A stretch of DNA of 62,127 bases, taken from the NCBI GenBank assembly GCA_023389575.1, contig JAEWEG010000044.1:1-62127 (forward strand), read 5' to 3'. A model generated the notes under the pieces. It had not been told where the DNA came from. It searched no databases and worked only from the letters and a program-made list of their open reading frames with translations. A program made the translations under genes and the position numbers. Each line of letters starts with the position of its first letter. Within the stretch, counting starts at the first letter, position 1. Source of the DNA: Chloroflexota bacterium. GTDB taxonomy: Bacteria; Chloroflexota; Chloroflexia; Thermomicrobiales; UBA6265. This document shows positions 42,807 to 51,923 of the stretch, in pieces.

Positions 42807-44450
42807 GTGACATCCGCTCGAAACAGGTCGTCCATGGGTGGACGGATACGTACACTGGCGCTGGCCGGCATGCTGGCCGTGGGAATGGTGTTCCCGGTCG
42901 CGCAGGCCGCGCAGGCCGACACCCTGACCGGTGACGGAACGGAAGCGTCCTCCACGGCGACGTCCACCGGCCTGTCGATCACGGTGGAAACCGTCGACCA
43001 GTTGACCGGCATGACCGCCGTCGTCTCCACTGGGGGCGACAACGTGAACCTTCGGAGCGAAGCGAGCGACGAATCCGAGTCGCTGGCGAAGATCCCCAAC
43101 GGCGCCGTAGTCTCCCTTCGCGTGGACATGGTCGACACCGTGTACGACGACGCGGGAGTTCGCTGGTGGCCCGTGAACCACGACGGGTTGGACGGGTGGA
43201 TTTCCGGTCAGTACCTTACCCAGGCCACCACCTCCGATGGCGACATCGTTTCCCCCATCCTGGTGGCGTTCGACTATACGGAGCAGGCCGACGAGCATTC
43301 GACGGCCAAGGTGTTCGGCAACGGGCAGAACGTCAACGTGCGAGCCGAGCCTTCCGCGACCAGCGAGATCGTGACCAAGGCGGCCGACGGCCAGATCATC
43401 AGCCTGCGCATCGACAAGGTCGATACGGTGTACGACGCGGCCAACACGCGCTGGTGGCCGGTGGTGGTCAACGGCGAGGCTGGCTGGATTTCCGGTTACC
43501 ACCTGACCGACAGCAACGGCGCGCCGACGACCCAGCCTGGCGAAACCCCGGCGGTTCCGACCACGACGACCGAGGCAACGAGCGAAACCGCGACCCAGGA
43601 GCCGACCTCCGAAGGCACGGCGACCGAGCCGCCTGCCACCGAGGAGCCCAGCGGCGCGAAGTTCACCGCGGGTGACTTCGCCCAGGTGTTCACCGGTGAC
43701 GGGACACCGATCAACGTGCGCGAGGCCGGTTCGCCGGACGCGGCCGTGATCGGCGGGCTCGATGACGGCGAGGTCGTGGAGATCGTCAGCGGCCCGATCG
43801 ACCAGGACGGCAGCACCGCGGGTTGGTACGAGGTGCGGAACGCGAACGTCACCGGCTTCGTTGATGGTGACCTGCTGATCACGTCGGTGGAGGCGTCCGA
43901 TCCGGGCGCGAGATCAACCGAGCCACCGCTTTCCGAAGAGGAAGAGGCGACCGTCGCGGCGACCCAGACCCCACGAGCCACCACCGAGCCGACGGCCACC
44001 CAGGAACCGGCCGAGGAGCCGGAAGAAGAGGAAGAATCATCCGCCCAGTTCATTTACCCGCTGGCCGATTACCGGCGAACGCAGGGCTTTGGATGCAGCA
44101 ACCTCGGCTTCTATTCCTATAACGCCGAGTACGGATGCCCGGTGCATAACGGGCTCGACCTGGCGGCTTCGTCCGGCACGCCGATCCTGGCGGCGGGCAG
44201 CGGCACGGTGGTGACGGCCGGCTGGTGTAACTGCGGGCTTGGTTACTACGTGGAGATCGACCACGGTGGCGGGGTTCACACGCTGTACGGGCACATGGCG
44301 TCGCAGCCGTACGTGTCGGCGGGGCAGTCGGTGAGCCAGGGCGACCAGATCGGACCGGTGGGCAGCACCGGCATCTCGACCGGACCGCACGTGCACTTCA
44401 TGGTGACGGTGAACGGGACGGCGAGGAATCCGGAAAACTACCTTCCATAA
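42807..44450 (+). CDS. Secreted SH3-domain M23 metallopeptidase
   Basis: This 547-residue exported cell-wall hydrolase has a signal peptide in LALAGMLAVGMVFPVAQAAQA (residues about 18-38). Three bacterial SH3-type repeats follow: NVNLRSEASDESESLAKIPNG, NVNVRAEPSATSEIVTKA and PINVREAGSPDAAVIGGL. Two Thr/Pro/Glu-rich linkers separate them from the C-terminal LytM domain, whose zinc motifs are HNGLD and HVHF, with a third His in LYGHMASQ. It should cleave peptide cross-links of peptidoglycan outside the cell, the SH3 repeats binding the wall. The GTG start at 42807 follows GAGGAGGG. The first two SH3 repeats are near-duplicates. Confidence 0.93.
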   Translation: MTSARNRSSMGGRIRTLALAGMLAVGMVFPVAQAAQADTLTGDGTEASSTATSTGLSITVETVDQLTGMTAVVSTGGDNVNLRSEASDESESLAKIPNGAVVSLRVDMVDTVYDDAGVRWWPVNHDGLDGWISGQYLTQATTSDGDIVSPILVAFDYTEQADEHSTAKVFGNGQNVNVRAEPSATSEIVTKAADGQIISLRIDKVDTVYDAANTRWWPVVVNGEAGWISGYHLTDSNGAPTTQPGETPAVPTTTTEATSETATQEPTSEGTATEPPATEEPSGAKFTAGDFAQVFTGDGTPINVREAGSPDAAVIGGLDDGEVVEIVSGPIDQDGSTAGWYEVRNANVTGFVDGDLLITSVEASDPGARSTEPPLSEEEEATVAATQTPRATTEPTATQEPAEEPEEEEESSAQFIYPLADYRRTQGFGCSNLGFYSYNAEYGCPVHNGLDLAASSGTPILAAGSGTVVTAGWCNCGLGYYVEIDHGGGVHTLYGHMASQPYVSAGQSVSQGDQIGPVGSTGISTGPHVHFMVTVNGTARNPENYLP

Positions 44451-44476
44451 CCCGCCTCACGGAAATCAACGAACCA

Positions 44477-44509
44477 CAAGGGCCCTGGCGCGACGCCGGG
44501 GCCTTTGTC
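44477..44509 (+). terminator. Intrinsic terminator of the M23 peptidase gene
   Basis: AAGGGCCCTGGCG pairs with CGCCGGGGCCTTT around a short CGA loop, followed by TGTC. It lies 27 bases past the stop. Confidence 0.75.
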
Positions 44510-44539
44510 ATGCCCGGTGGTTCCCAATCGAGAGGTGAA

Positions 44540-44548
44540 TGCTATGAT
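44540..44548 (+). promoter_or_regulatory. Extended -10 promoter of the malate synthase/urate operon
   Basis: TGCTATGAT (44540-44548) fits an extended -10 (TGnTATGAT). A weak -35 (TTCCCA) lies 16 bases upstream. It is 60 bases before the malate synthase start. Confidence 0.5.
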
Positions 44549-44608
44549 CACGGCCATACCAATCGATCCCCGGCCCCGCGCCACACGAACAAGGGAGTTC
44601 GCATAGCC

Positions 44609-46183
44609 ATGCCCAGTTCAGTTCAACTCACCGCGCCGATCAGCGATGCCGCCGCGCCATACGTTTCGGACGCCGCGCTCGAATTCGTGGCCGACCTGCA
44701 GCGGACGTTCAACGCCCGGCGTATCGAATTGCTGGCCGCGCGCGGCGTGCGCCAGCAGCAGATCAACGACGGCGCCCAGCTTGGGTTCCTCGACGAGACG
44801 GCCGATGTGCGGAGCGGTGACTGGTCGGTGGCCCCGGCCCCGGCCGACCTGAACGACCGCCGCACCGAGATCACCGGTCCATGTGACCGGAAGATGGTGA
44901 TCAACGCCCTGAACTCGGGCGCGAAGGTGTTCATGGCGGACCTGGAGGATGCCTCCTCGCCGACGTGGGAAAACGTCACCGACGGGCAGCGCAACCTGGC
45001 CGACGCGGTGCGCCGGACGATCACCTTCCAGAATCCGGACGGACGGAGCTACGAACTGAACGAGACCACGGCGACGCTGGTGGTGCGGCCCCGTGGCTGG
45101 CACCTGAACGAGCGGCACATCCTTATCGATGGCGAGGAAGCGTCTGGCAGCCTGGTCGACTTCGGGCTGTACTTCTTCAACAACGCGAAGGAACTGTTGG
45201 AACGGGGAAGTGGCCCGTACTTCTACCTCCCGAAGATGGAGAGCCACCTGGAAGCCCGGTTGTGGAACGACGTGTTCACCAGGGCGCAGGAGAAGCTGGG
45301 GATTCCGCACGGGTCGGTGCGGGCGACGGTATTGGTGGAGACCTTCCCGGCGGCGTTCGAGATGGAAGAGATCCTGTATGAGCTGCGCGACCACGCGGCC
45401 GGGCTCAACGCCGGGCGATGGGACTACATCTTCAGCGCGATCAAGACCTACCAGAACGATCCGACCAAGGTGCTTCCGGACCGGGCGCAGGTGACGATGG
45501 CGGTGCCGTTCATGAGCGCCTACGCCAAGTTGCTGGTGCACACCTGCCACAAGCGTGCGGCACACGCGATCGGCGGCATGGCGGCGTTCATCCCATCGCG
45601 ACGGGACGAGCAGGCGAACACGATCGCCTTCGCGAAGGTGCACGAGGACAAGGAGCGGGAGGCGTCGCTCGGGTTCGATGGCACCTGGGTGGCGCACCCT
45701 GGCTTGGTGCCGGTGGCGATCGAGGAACTGACGAAGAAGCTGGGCGAGAACCCCCACCAGAAGGACGTCAACGCGACGAATGATCCTGGCATTTCCAGTA
45801 CGCAACTGCTCGACTTCACGGTCGATGGTGGGCAGATCACCGAGAACGGTGTGCGCCTGAACATCAACGTGGCGTTGCAGTACATCAACTCGTGGCTGAA
45901 CGGGGTCGGCGCGGCGGCGATCATGAACCTGATGGAAGACGCCGCGACCGCCGAGATTTCGCGGGCGCAGATCTGGCAGTGGATCAGGCACGGCAAGCAG
46001 ACGGCCGAAGGCGACGACATCACCGTGGAGTTCTACGACCGGCTTCGGGCGGAGGAGCTTGAGAAGCTCGGTGGCGCGGGCGAGAGCCGCTACGGTGAGG
46101 CGGCGCAGGTGCTCGACCTGCTGGTGCACGGCACGAGCTTCATTCCCTTCCTGACGCTTCCGGCCTACAGCCTGCTGGACTAG
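44609..46183 (+). CDS. aceB: Malate synthase A
   Basis: This 524-residue enzyme condenses glyoxylate with acetyl-CoA to malate. The family signature RDHAAGLNAGRWDYIFS is near residue 260; the Mg-ligand regions ETFPAAFEMEEILYE and FMADLEDASSPTWEN are also present, with EDA/LEDAAT-type acids later (LMEDAATAEISRAQIWQWI). Length matches the A-type. No isocitrate lyase is nearby. Instead the gene leads a urate-degradation operon, so its glyoxylate probably comes from ureide breakdown. The start follows AGGGAG with about 12 nt spacing. Confidence 0.96.
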   Translation: MPSSVQLTAPISDAAAPYVSDAALEFVADLQRTFNARRIELLAARGVRQQQINDGAQLGFLDETADVRSGDWSVAPAPADLNDRRTEITGPCDRKMVINALNSGAKVFMADLEDASSPTWENVTDGQRNLADAVRRTITFQNPDGRSYELNETTATLVVRPRGWHLNERHILIDGEEASGSLVDFGLYFFNNAKELLERGSGPYFYLPKMESHLEARLWNDVFTRAQEKLGIPHGSVRATVLVETFPAAFEMEEILYELRDHAAGLNAGRWDYIFSAIKTYQNDPTKVLPDRAQVTMAVPFMSAYAKLLVHTCHKRAAHAIGGMAAFIPSRRDEQANTIAFAKVHEDKEREASLGFDGTWVAHPGLVPVAIEELTKKLGENPHQKDVNATNDPGISSTQLLDFTVDGGQITENGVRLNINVALQYINSWLNGVGAAAIMNLMEDAATAEISRAQIWQWIRHGKQTAEGDDITVEFYDRLRAEELEKLGGAGESRYGEAAQVLDLLVHGTSFIPFLTLPAYSLLD

Positions 46184-46191
46184 GCGGCTCA

Positions 46192-46713
46192 ATGGGCAAG
46201 ACATCGCTGGCCGAGGTCAACCGGATGACTGTCGGGGAGGCGACGATCCTCCTCGGCGGGATATTCGAGCACTCGCCGTGGATCGTTGAGGCGACCTGGA
46301 CCAGGGCTCCGTTCGATTCGCTCGAAACGCTGTACGCGGCATTGGTGGAAACCGTGGCGGGTTCGGGCGCGGAGCGGCAACTCGCGCTGATTCGGGCCCA
46401 TCCGGACCTCGTGGGCCGGGCGGCGCGGGCGGGCACGCTGACGCGGGAATCCACCGGCGAGCAGCGGGCGGCCGGGCTGGGACCGGACGACCTGACGGCG
46501 GAGGATGTCGATCGATTCACGCGGTACAACGCCGCCTACCAGGAGCGGTTCGGATTTCCGTTCGTGATCTGCGCGCGCGAGAACAGGAAGGCCAGCATCC
46601 TGGTCGGATTCGAGGCGAGGCTGGCGAACGACGAGACGACGGAGCGCGAGACCGCGCTGCGTGAGATCGCCCGAATCGCGTGGTACCGGCTGGCTGACCT
46701 GGTCGAGCCATAG
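46192..46713 (+). CDS. uraD: 2-oxo-4-hydroxy-4-carboxy-5-ureidoimidazoline (OHCU) decarboxylase
   Basis: This 173-residue enzyme decarboxylates OHCU to S-allantoin, the third step of urate breakdown. Family hallmarks are HPDLVGRAA near 67, AGLGPDDLTAEDVDRF near 95, and NAAYQERFGFPFVICAREN near 112-130, which holds the conserved substrate-pocket residues. It starts 8 bases after aceB. The order aceB-uraD-uricase-uraH on one strand is a clear pathway operon. Confidence 0.95.
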   Translation: MGKTSLAEVNRMTVGEATILLGGIFEHSPWIVEATWTRAPFDSLETLYAALVETVAGSGAERQLALIRAHPDLVGRAARAGTLTRESTGEQRAAGLGPDDLTAEDVDRFTRYNAAYQERFGFPFVICARENRKASILVGFEARLANDETTERETALREIARIAWYRLADLVEP

Positions 46714-46802
46714 GCTCCGGTCGCCAGCGGGCGGCGCGGGTGTCATGCTTGGCGGGACAGCATAACGACGAGATGTATGACGCACTCCGGGGGACGTCCA
46801 CC

Positions 46803-47753
46803 ATGGCGCACAGGTACGAGATCAGTTACGGCAAGTTGCGGGTTCCGGTCTATCGCGTGTACGCGCGGCCATTGACGGGGCTGATGCCGGTTCCGGAATC
46901 GCCCTTCCTCGGGCGGGACAATGTGCTGTTCGCGGCCGAGGTCGACATGGAGGTATTCGGCACGGATTTCCTGCCGTCGTACACGGTCGGCGACAACTCG
47001 ATGGTGGTGGCCACGGATTCGATGAAAAACATCATCATCCGGCAGGCGCTCGAATTCGACGGTTGCACCCTAGAGGGATACCTGGACCAGGTGGGTCGCC
47101 ACTTCATCACCAGTTACGAGCAGGTGCACGACATCCGGCTGACGGTGCGGGAGCTTCCGTTCCCGGCGGCGCTGGTTCCGTCGGGCGAGGGATCGTTTCG
47201 CGAGAGTTCGGTGCTGTATTCGGGCAGTGGCCGGGCCGACCATGCGACCGCCAGCCTCGACATGAAGCGGATCGATGGCGAACCGCGGGTGACCGCCCAC
47301 GAGAGCGGCCGGGTGGGGATCCGGTTGTTCAAGGTCACGGGGAGTTCGTTCACGCGGTTCGTGCGGGACGAGCACACGACCCTGCCGGACCGCGCCGACC
47401 GTCCGCTGTTCATCTACATGGACGTGTTCTGGACCTATCGCTCGGTCGACGACGCGTTTGGCGAGCATCCGCACCGCTATGTCGCGGCCGAGCAGGTGCA
47501 TGACATCTGCGCCTCGGTGTTCGACGAGTTCGTCAGCGAATCGATCCAGCATCTCGTGCACGAGATGGGCAAGCGATTGCTGGAGCGGTACCCGCAACTG
47601 GCGGAGGTGCGGTTCAGCGCGCAGAACAGGACGCGCGACCCGTTCGAGCAATCGGACGCGAGCCCGGAGGTCCGTGTCTATAGCGATCCGTTCCCGGCGT
47701 TCGGATTGATCACCCTGCGCATGTCGCGGGATGACGAGGCGGGAGAGGCATAG
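46803..47753 (+). CDS. Urate oxidase (uricase)
   Basis: This 316-residue cofactor-independent enzyme oxidises urate to 5-hydroxyisourate. The catalytic Lys lies in ISYGKLRVPVYR near the start and the Thr/Asp region is VATDSMKNIIIRQA near 65. The C-terminal segment SAQNRTRDPF corresponds to the conserved Asn-containing active-site strand of bacterial uricases. Two tunnelling-fold repeats are expected for this length. ATG 46803 (after GGGGGAC) is chosen; an ATG ten codons upstream is possible but adds residues not seen in the family. It overlaps uraH by one base. Confidence 0.93.
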   Translation: MAHRYEISYGKLRVPVYRVYARPLTGLMPVPESPFLGRDNVLFAAEVDMEVFGTDFLPSYTVGDNSMVVATDSMKNIIIRQALEFDGCTLEGYLDQVGRHFITSYEQVHDIRLTVRELPFPAALVPSGEGSFRESSVLYSGSGRADHATASLDMKRIDGEPRVTAHESGRVGIRLFKVTGSSFTRFVRDEHTTLPDRADRPLFIYMDVFWTYRSVDDAFGEHPHRYVAAEQVHDICASVFDEFVSESIQHLVHEMGKRLLERYPQLAEVRFSAQNRTRDPFEQSDASPEVRVYSDPFPAFGLITLRMSRDDEAGEA

Positions 47754-48106
47754 TGGGACGTTTAACGACGCACGTGCTCGACACGGCACAGGGAATTCCG
47801 GCGGCCGGGATCGAGGTGACGCTGCTGAAGGTGGTTGGCGACGAGGCGCTGGAGCTGGTGACGACGTTGACCAACGACGATGGGCGAACCGACGCGCCAT
47901 TGCTGGAGGGCGAGGAGTTCGCCGCCGGGACCTACGAACTGGCGTTCGATGTCGGCCCGTATTTCGAACGGCAACCGCTGGAGACCAGCGACCCGCCGTT
48001 CCTGGACATCGTGACCGTGCGGTTCACCATCGCCGACGCCGACCAGCACCTTCACGTGCCGCTGCTGGTATCGCCTTGGGCGTATTCGACCTATCGCGGT
48101 AGCTGA
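47753..48106 (+). CDS. uraH: 5-hydroxyisourate hydrolase
   Basis: This 117-residue transthyretin-related enzyme hydrolyses 5-hydroxyisourate to OHCU. The N-terminal motif LTTHVLDTAQG with its catalytic His, the internal THxLD-type start, and the C-terminal signature SPWAYSTYRGS (Y-R-G-S) are all present. A GTG start overlaps the last base of the uricase stop. It completes urate to allantoin with the two preceding enzymes. Confidence 0.95.
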   Translation: MGRLTTHVLDTAQGIPAAGIEVTLLKVVGDEALELVTTLTNDDGRTDAPLLEGEEFAAGTYELAFDVGPYFERQPLETSDPPFLDIVTVRFTIADADQHLHVPLLVSPWAYSTYRGS

Positions 48107-48423
48107 ACACGATAGGCCCAGATTGACCGAAGCCTCGCACCGTCAACGTTTGCGCGGGACCGATACTTCGCTGACGCTCGGCAGAGTCTGGAGGCTCCTT
48201 ATATGGAGGACGGCTTCCATGCATGAGTACACCACGGTGGGAAGCCCATACGCCGGCCCCGATCCGGCCTAAACACGGGTTCCTCGGGCCGGCCAGGACT
48301 TCCGTACTGGTGCATGCTTGAAGCACCGGCACGGAAACCCTAACCGGCATCCAATAGGTACTCGCCATGCATTGTCCGCCGGGGTATGGGTTTCCCCACG
48401 CCGAGCATGTAAAGGATGGCCCA
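48107..48423 (+). ncRNA. Structured region before the M20 hydrolase (candidate RNA/repeat)
   Basis: The spacer holds several consecutive stem-loops: GGCTTCC (48212-48218) / GGAAGCC (48240-48246), GCCGGCCC / GGGCCGGC around 48252-48292, and TTCCGT with GGTGC inside pairing GCACC and ACGGAA at 48300-48337. A further inverted repeat GGAAACCC (48333-48340) / GGGTTTCC (48388-48395) resembles the one at 11712-11779. CTCCTTATATGGAG near 48195 is an additional small hairpin. It matches no riboswitch class I can confirm. It could be a cis-regulatory RNA for the following gene or clustered palindromic repeats. Confidence 0.4.
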
Positions 48424-49668
48424 ATGCCCGAACCCTCAACATACGCGCGCCGGATCATGGAGCGCTGCGACATCCTGGCCACCCACACGACGGTCGAAGG
48501 GCAGATCACGCGGCCATACGGATCGCCCGCGCTGCTTTCCGCGCGGGACCAGATCGCGGCCTGGATGGTGGACGCGGGGATGTCCATACGGGTGGATACG
48601 ATCGGGAACCTGATCGGGCGGTACGAGGCGGACCCGGCGGCGGTGGACCCGAAGACGTTCGTGATTGGTGGGCATTTCGACTCGGTGGTCGACGCCGGTC
48701 GGTACGACGGCATTCTGGGAGTGCTCAGCGGCATCGCGGCGGTGGAGCGGTTACGGGACGAAGGCGCGCGGTTGCCATTCGCGATCGAGGTGCTGGCCGT
48801 GGTGGAGGAAGAAGGAAACCGGTTCCACACCACCTTTCTCGGGTCGAGCCCGCTGGCCGGGCAGTGGGATCCGGCATGGTTGGGCCTGGCCGACGACGAT
48901 GGCGTGACGCTGCGCGAGGTGATTGTCGCGAGCGGTGGCGACCCGGACGCGATCGGGCGGGAGTCGCTCGATCCGTCGGGGTTGCTGGGCTTCGTGGAAA
49001 TGCACATCGAACAGGGGCCGGTGCTGGAGGCGGAGGACTTGCCGGTGGCGGCGGTCTCCTCCATCACCGGGAGTTCGCGGGCCACGATGGTGGTGCATGG
49101 AACAGCCGGGCATGCGGGCACGGTTCCGATGGGACTGCGCCGAGACGCGCTGGCGGCGTCGGCCGAAATCGTGCTGGCGGTGGAGGAGATTGGCCGGTCC
49201 GAACCGGACCTGGTGGCGACCGTTGGCCGAGTGGAGGTGGGACCGGGAGCGCCGAACGTGATTCCGGGTCGGGTGGAAATGACGCTCGACCTGCGGCATC
49301 CCGATCCAGCGGTACGGGACCGGGCCATAGGCGGAATCCGGGAGGCTGGGTTCGGGATCGCGGAGCGGCGTGGCGTTCGCCTGGAATGGATCGACGCGCC
49401 AGGGTTCGATGGGATCGCGTGCGACCCAGCGCTGTCGGCGGCGCTGGGCGAGGCGATCTCGGCGGAGGGATATCGTGCCATCTCGCTGTTCAGCGGCGCG
49501 GGACACGATGCCCTGACGCTATCGCAGGTGATGCCGGTGTCGATGCTGTTCGTGCGGTGCAAGGACGGGATTTCGCACAACCCGGCCGAGTCGATCTCGG
49601 TGGATGACGTGGACGCGGCGATGCGGGTGCTCGACCGGTTCCTGGCTGGACTGGCGGGGAGTGGGTAG
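48424..49668 (+). CDS. M20-family amidohydrolase, allantoate amidohydrolase-like
   Basis: This 414-residue dizinc hydrolase is of the allantoate amidohydrolase / N-carbamoyl-L-amino-acid hydrolase type. Metal-ligand motifs are VIGGHFDSVVDAGRYDG near residue 80, VVEEEGNRF near 122 and FVEMHIEQGP near 190; the C-terminal His is in ISHNPAES near 385, and the dimerisation-domain segment is HGTAGHAGTVPMGLR. Location after uraH supports allantoate as substrate, but the carbamoyl-amino-acid alternative cannot be excluded. ATG 48424 follows AAAGGA. Confidence 0.88.
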   Translation: MPEPSTYARRIMERCDILATHTTVEGQITRPYGSPALLSARDQIAAWMVDAGMSIRVDTIGNLIGRYEADPAAVDPKTFVIGGHFDSVVDAGRYDGILGVLSGIAAVERLRDEGARLPFAIEVLAVVEEEGNRFHTTFLGSSPLAGQWDPAWLGLADDDGVTLREVIVASGGDPDAIGRESLDPSGLLGFVEMHIEQGPVLEAEDLPVAAVSSITGSSRATMVVHGTAGHAGTVPMGLRRDALAASAEIVLAVEEIGRSEPDLVATVGRVEVGPGAPNVIPGRVEMTLDLRHPDPAVRDRAIGGIREAGFGIAERRGVRLEWIDAPGFDGIACDPALSAALGEAISAEGYRAISLFSGAGHDALTLSQVMPVSMLFVRCKDGISHNPAESISVDDVDAAMRVLDRFLAGLAGSG

Positions 49669-49871
49669 GGTTAACCCCCAGAAGGACTTCCGTATTTTTC
49701 GGTAGTGCGGATCTCACAAACCTCTGGCACACTCGTTACAGGTTTGGTTATCGGTGATTGACCAGGCGGGTGTGTCAGATGGGAACGTGCATTTATCGGA
49801 CAACATTATCGAACTGCGGGGCGTTTTACGCGCCGCGGTTGCGGCCAGATGATGCCATCAGGGTTGTTGGC

Positions 49872-50111
49872 ATGTTGACGAAACCTATCATCCTGGCGAT
49901 TTCCGTTGCGCTGGTGGCGGTGGCGATGTTGTGGGCGGCGCAGAACGCTCCGCCGTTGTTCACCAGCGGACATCTGATGTCGCCCCAGTTCAACACGCAG
50001 TCGAACGGCATGTCGGCGGAAGAGCGCGAGCTCCAGGCTCAGGTTGACGAGTACCTGGCTGGGCTCACGCCGGTGGTGGTGAACAGTGAGGATACGGGTC
50101 CGCGACCGTAG
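49872..50111 (+). CDS. Small secreted or membrane-anchored protein
   Basis: This 79-residue product has an N-terminal hydrophobic segment (PIILAISVALVAVAMLWAA) acting as signal or anchor, then a short polar tail ending DTGPRP. I do not recognise a family. The start is uncertain because no good ribosome site is visible; the upstream part of the frame (from 49758) is not protein-like. A strong terminator follows, which supports the gene being real. Confidence 0.5.
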   Translation: MLTKPIILAISVALVAVAMLWAAQNAPPLFTSGHLMSPQFNTQSNGMSAEERELQAQVDEYLAGLTPVVVNSEDTGPRP

Positions 50112-50135
50112 GGTGTCGGGGCCGGGATATTTGGG

Positions 50136-50169
50136 AAACGCGCGCTGGACATGTGTCCGGCGCGTTTTT
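50136..50169 (+). terminator. Intrinsic terminator
   Basis: An 11-bp stem with inner GGAC/GTCC and outer GC-rich arms (50136-50150 with 50155-50169) ends in TTTTT on the plus strand. It follows the small secreted protein gene and is also 65 bases past the end of convergent hutU. Confidence 0.82.
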
Positions 50170-50234
50170 CGTTGCAGGGACGAGCCCTCCCGATGTCGCT
50201 TCACATTCTTGATCAGATCGAGTTGACCCTCGTA

Positions 50235-51911
50235 TCAGGTCGCGATCGAGGGCAGGTCGAGTTCGTGCTCGCGGGCGCAGTCGATCGCGATGTCGTATCC
50301 GGCGTCGGCGTGGCGCATGACACCGGTGGCGGGGTCGTTCCACAGCACGCGGCCGATGCGTTCGGCGGCGGCTTCGGTTCCGTCGCAGACGATGACCATG
50401 CCGGCGTGCTGCGAGAAGCCCATGCCCACGCCACCGCCGTGGTGGAGCGAGACCCAGGTGGCTCCGGAGGCAGTGTTCAGCAAGGCATTGAGCAGGGGCC
50501 AGTCGGAGACGGCGTCGGAGCCGTCGCGCATGGCTTCGGTTTCTCGGTTCGGACTGGCGACCGACCCAGAATCGAGGTGGTCACGGCCGATGACGATCGG
50601 AGCCTTCAGTTCCCCGCTGGCCACCATCTCGTTGAAGGCGAGCCCGAGGCGGTCGCGGTCGCCGAGGCCAACCCAGCAAATGCGGGCCGGCAGCCCCTGG
50701 AACTGGATGCGCTCGCGGGCCATGTCCAGCCAGCGGTGCAGGTGGGTGTCGTTTGGCAGCAGTTCCTTCACCTTGGCATCGGTCTTGTGGATGTCCTCGG
50801 GATCGCCGGAAAGGGCAACCCAGCGGAACGGGCCGACTCCTCGGCAAAAGAGGGGCCGGATGTAGGCGGGTACGAAGCCAGGGAAGTCGAAGGCGTTGGC
50901 GACCCCGGCGTCCTTCGCGCGCTGGCGAATGTTGTTGCCGTAGTCCACGGTGGGGATTCCCTGAGCGTGGAAGTCGAGCATGGCCTGGACATGGACCGCG
51001 ATGGACGCGGCCGCCTCGCGAGCGACGCGTTCGGGATCGGACCGCCGGAGGTCTTCCCACTGCTCGACCGTCCAGCCGAGCGGCAGGTAGCCGTTCACCA
51101 GGTCATGCGCGGAGGTCTGGTCGGTGACGAGACTGGGGCGGATTCCGCGGTGCACAAGGTCTGGATACACATCGGCGGCGTTGCCGAGCAGCGCGACCGA
51201 GATCGGGTTTCCAGTCGAGTGGGCTTCGTCGATCAGGGAGAGCGCGTGGTCGATGTCGCTTGCCTGGACATCGACGTAGCCGGTGCGAAGGCGCATGTCG
51301 ATGCGGCTCTGCTGGCATTCGACGGCCAGGCAGGCGGCGCCGGCCATGGTGGCGGCGAGCGGTTGGGCGCCGCCCATGCCGCCGAGCCCGGCGGTGAGGA
51401 TCCACTTGCCGGAGAGGTCGCCGCCGTAACGCTGGCGACCAGCCTCGACGAAGGTCTCGTACGTGCCCTGCACGATGCCCTGGCTGCCGATGTAGATCCA
51501 TGAACCGGCGGTCATCTGGCCGTACATGGCCAGGCCCTTGCGCTCGAGGTCGTTGAAGTGCTCCCAGGTCGCCCAGTGGGGAACCAGGTTGGAATTCGCG
51601 ATCAGGACTCGGGGGGCATTGGCGTGGGTGCGGAAGACGCCCACGGGCTTGCCGGACTGGACGAGCAGGGTTTCGTCGTCCTCGAGGCGGCGAAGGGTTT
51701 CCACGATGCGATCGAAGGATGGCCAGTCGCGGGCGGCGCGGCCGATGCCGCCATAGACAACGAGATCTTCCGGCCGCTCGGCGACGTCGGGATCGAGGTT
51801 GTTCATCAGCATCCGAAGGGGGGCCTCGGTGAGCCAGCTTTTCGCGGAGAGGTCCGTGCCGCGTGGCGCCCGGATCACCCGGCTGGTGTCTGTTCGATGT
51901 GCCGCGATCAT
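50235..51911 (-). CDS. hutU: Urocanate hydratase
   Basis: This 558-residue NAD-dependent enzyme converts urocanate to imidazolonepropionate, the second step of histidine degradation. Seen are the N-terminal block WLTEAPLRMLMNNLDPDVAE, YGGIGRAARDWPSFD, the glycine-rich NAD region TAGLGGMGGAQPLA near 175, and the Cys-containing FCRGVGPFRWVALSGDPEDI segment near 390-410. Length is typical (about 555). It is the last gene of hutI-hutH-hutU, starting 12 bases after hutH, with AAGGAG upstream. Confidence 0.97.
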   Translation of the reverse strand: MIAAHRTDTSRVIRAPRGTDLSAKSWLTEAPLRMLMNNLDPDVAERPEDLVVYGGIGRAARDWPSFDRIVETLRRLEDDETLLVQSGKPVGVFRTHANAPRVLIANSNLVPHWATWEHFNDLERKGLAMYGQMTAGSWIYIGSQGIVQGTYETFVEAGRQRYGGDLSGKWILTAGLGGMGGAQPLAATMAGAACLAVECQQSRIDMRLRTGYVDVQASDIDHALSLIDEAHSTGNPISVALLGNAADVYPDLVHRGIRPSLVTDQTSAHDLVNGYLPLGWTVEQWEDLRRSDPERVAREAAASIAVHVQAMLDFHAQGIPTVDYGNNIRQRAKDAGVANAFDFPGFVPAYIRPLFCRGVGPFRWVALSGDPEDIHKTDAKVKELLPNDTHLHRWLDMARERIQFQGLPARICWVGLGDRDRLGLAFNEMVASGELKAPIVIGRDHLDSGSVASPNRETEAMRDGSDAVSDWPLLNALLNTASGATWVSLHHGGGVGMGFSQHAGMVIVCDGTEAAAERIGRVLWNDPATGVMRHADAGYDIAIDCAREHELDLPSIAT

Positions 51912-51923
51912 GTTGACGTCTCC

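Noticed and set aside
48185..48345. Similarity to Mg (M-box) or cyclic-di-GMP riboswitch motifs (GGCTCCT-ATATGGAG; CCGGCCTAAAC)
   Set aside because: Only short local matches. The conserved 3' part of the M-box and the two-helix core of the GEMM riboswitch are not found.
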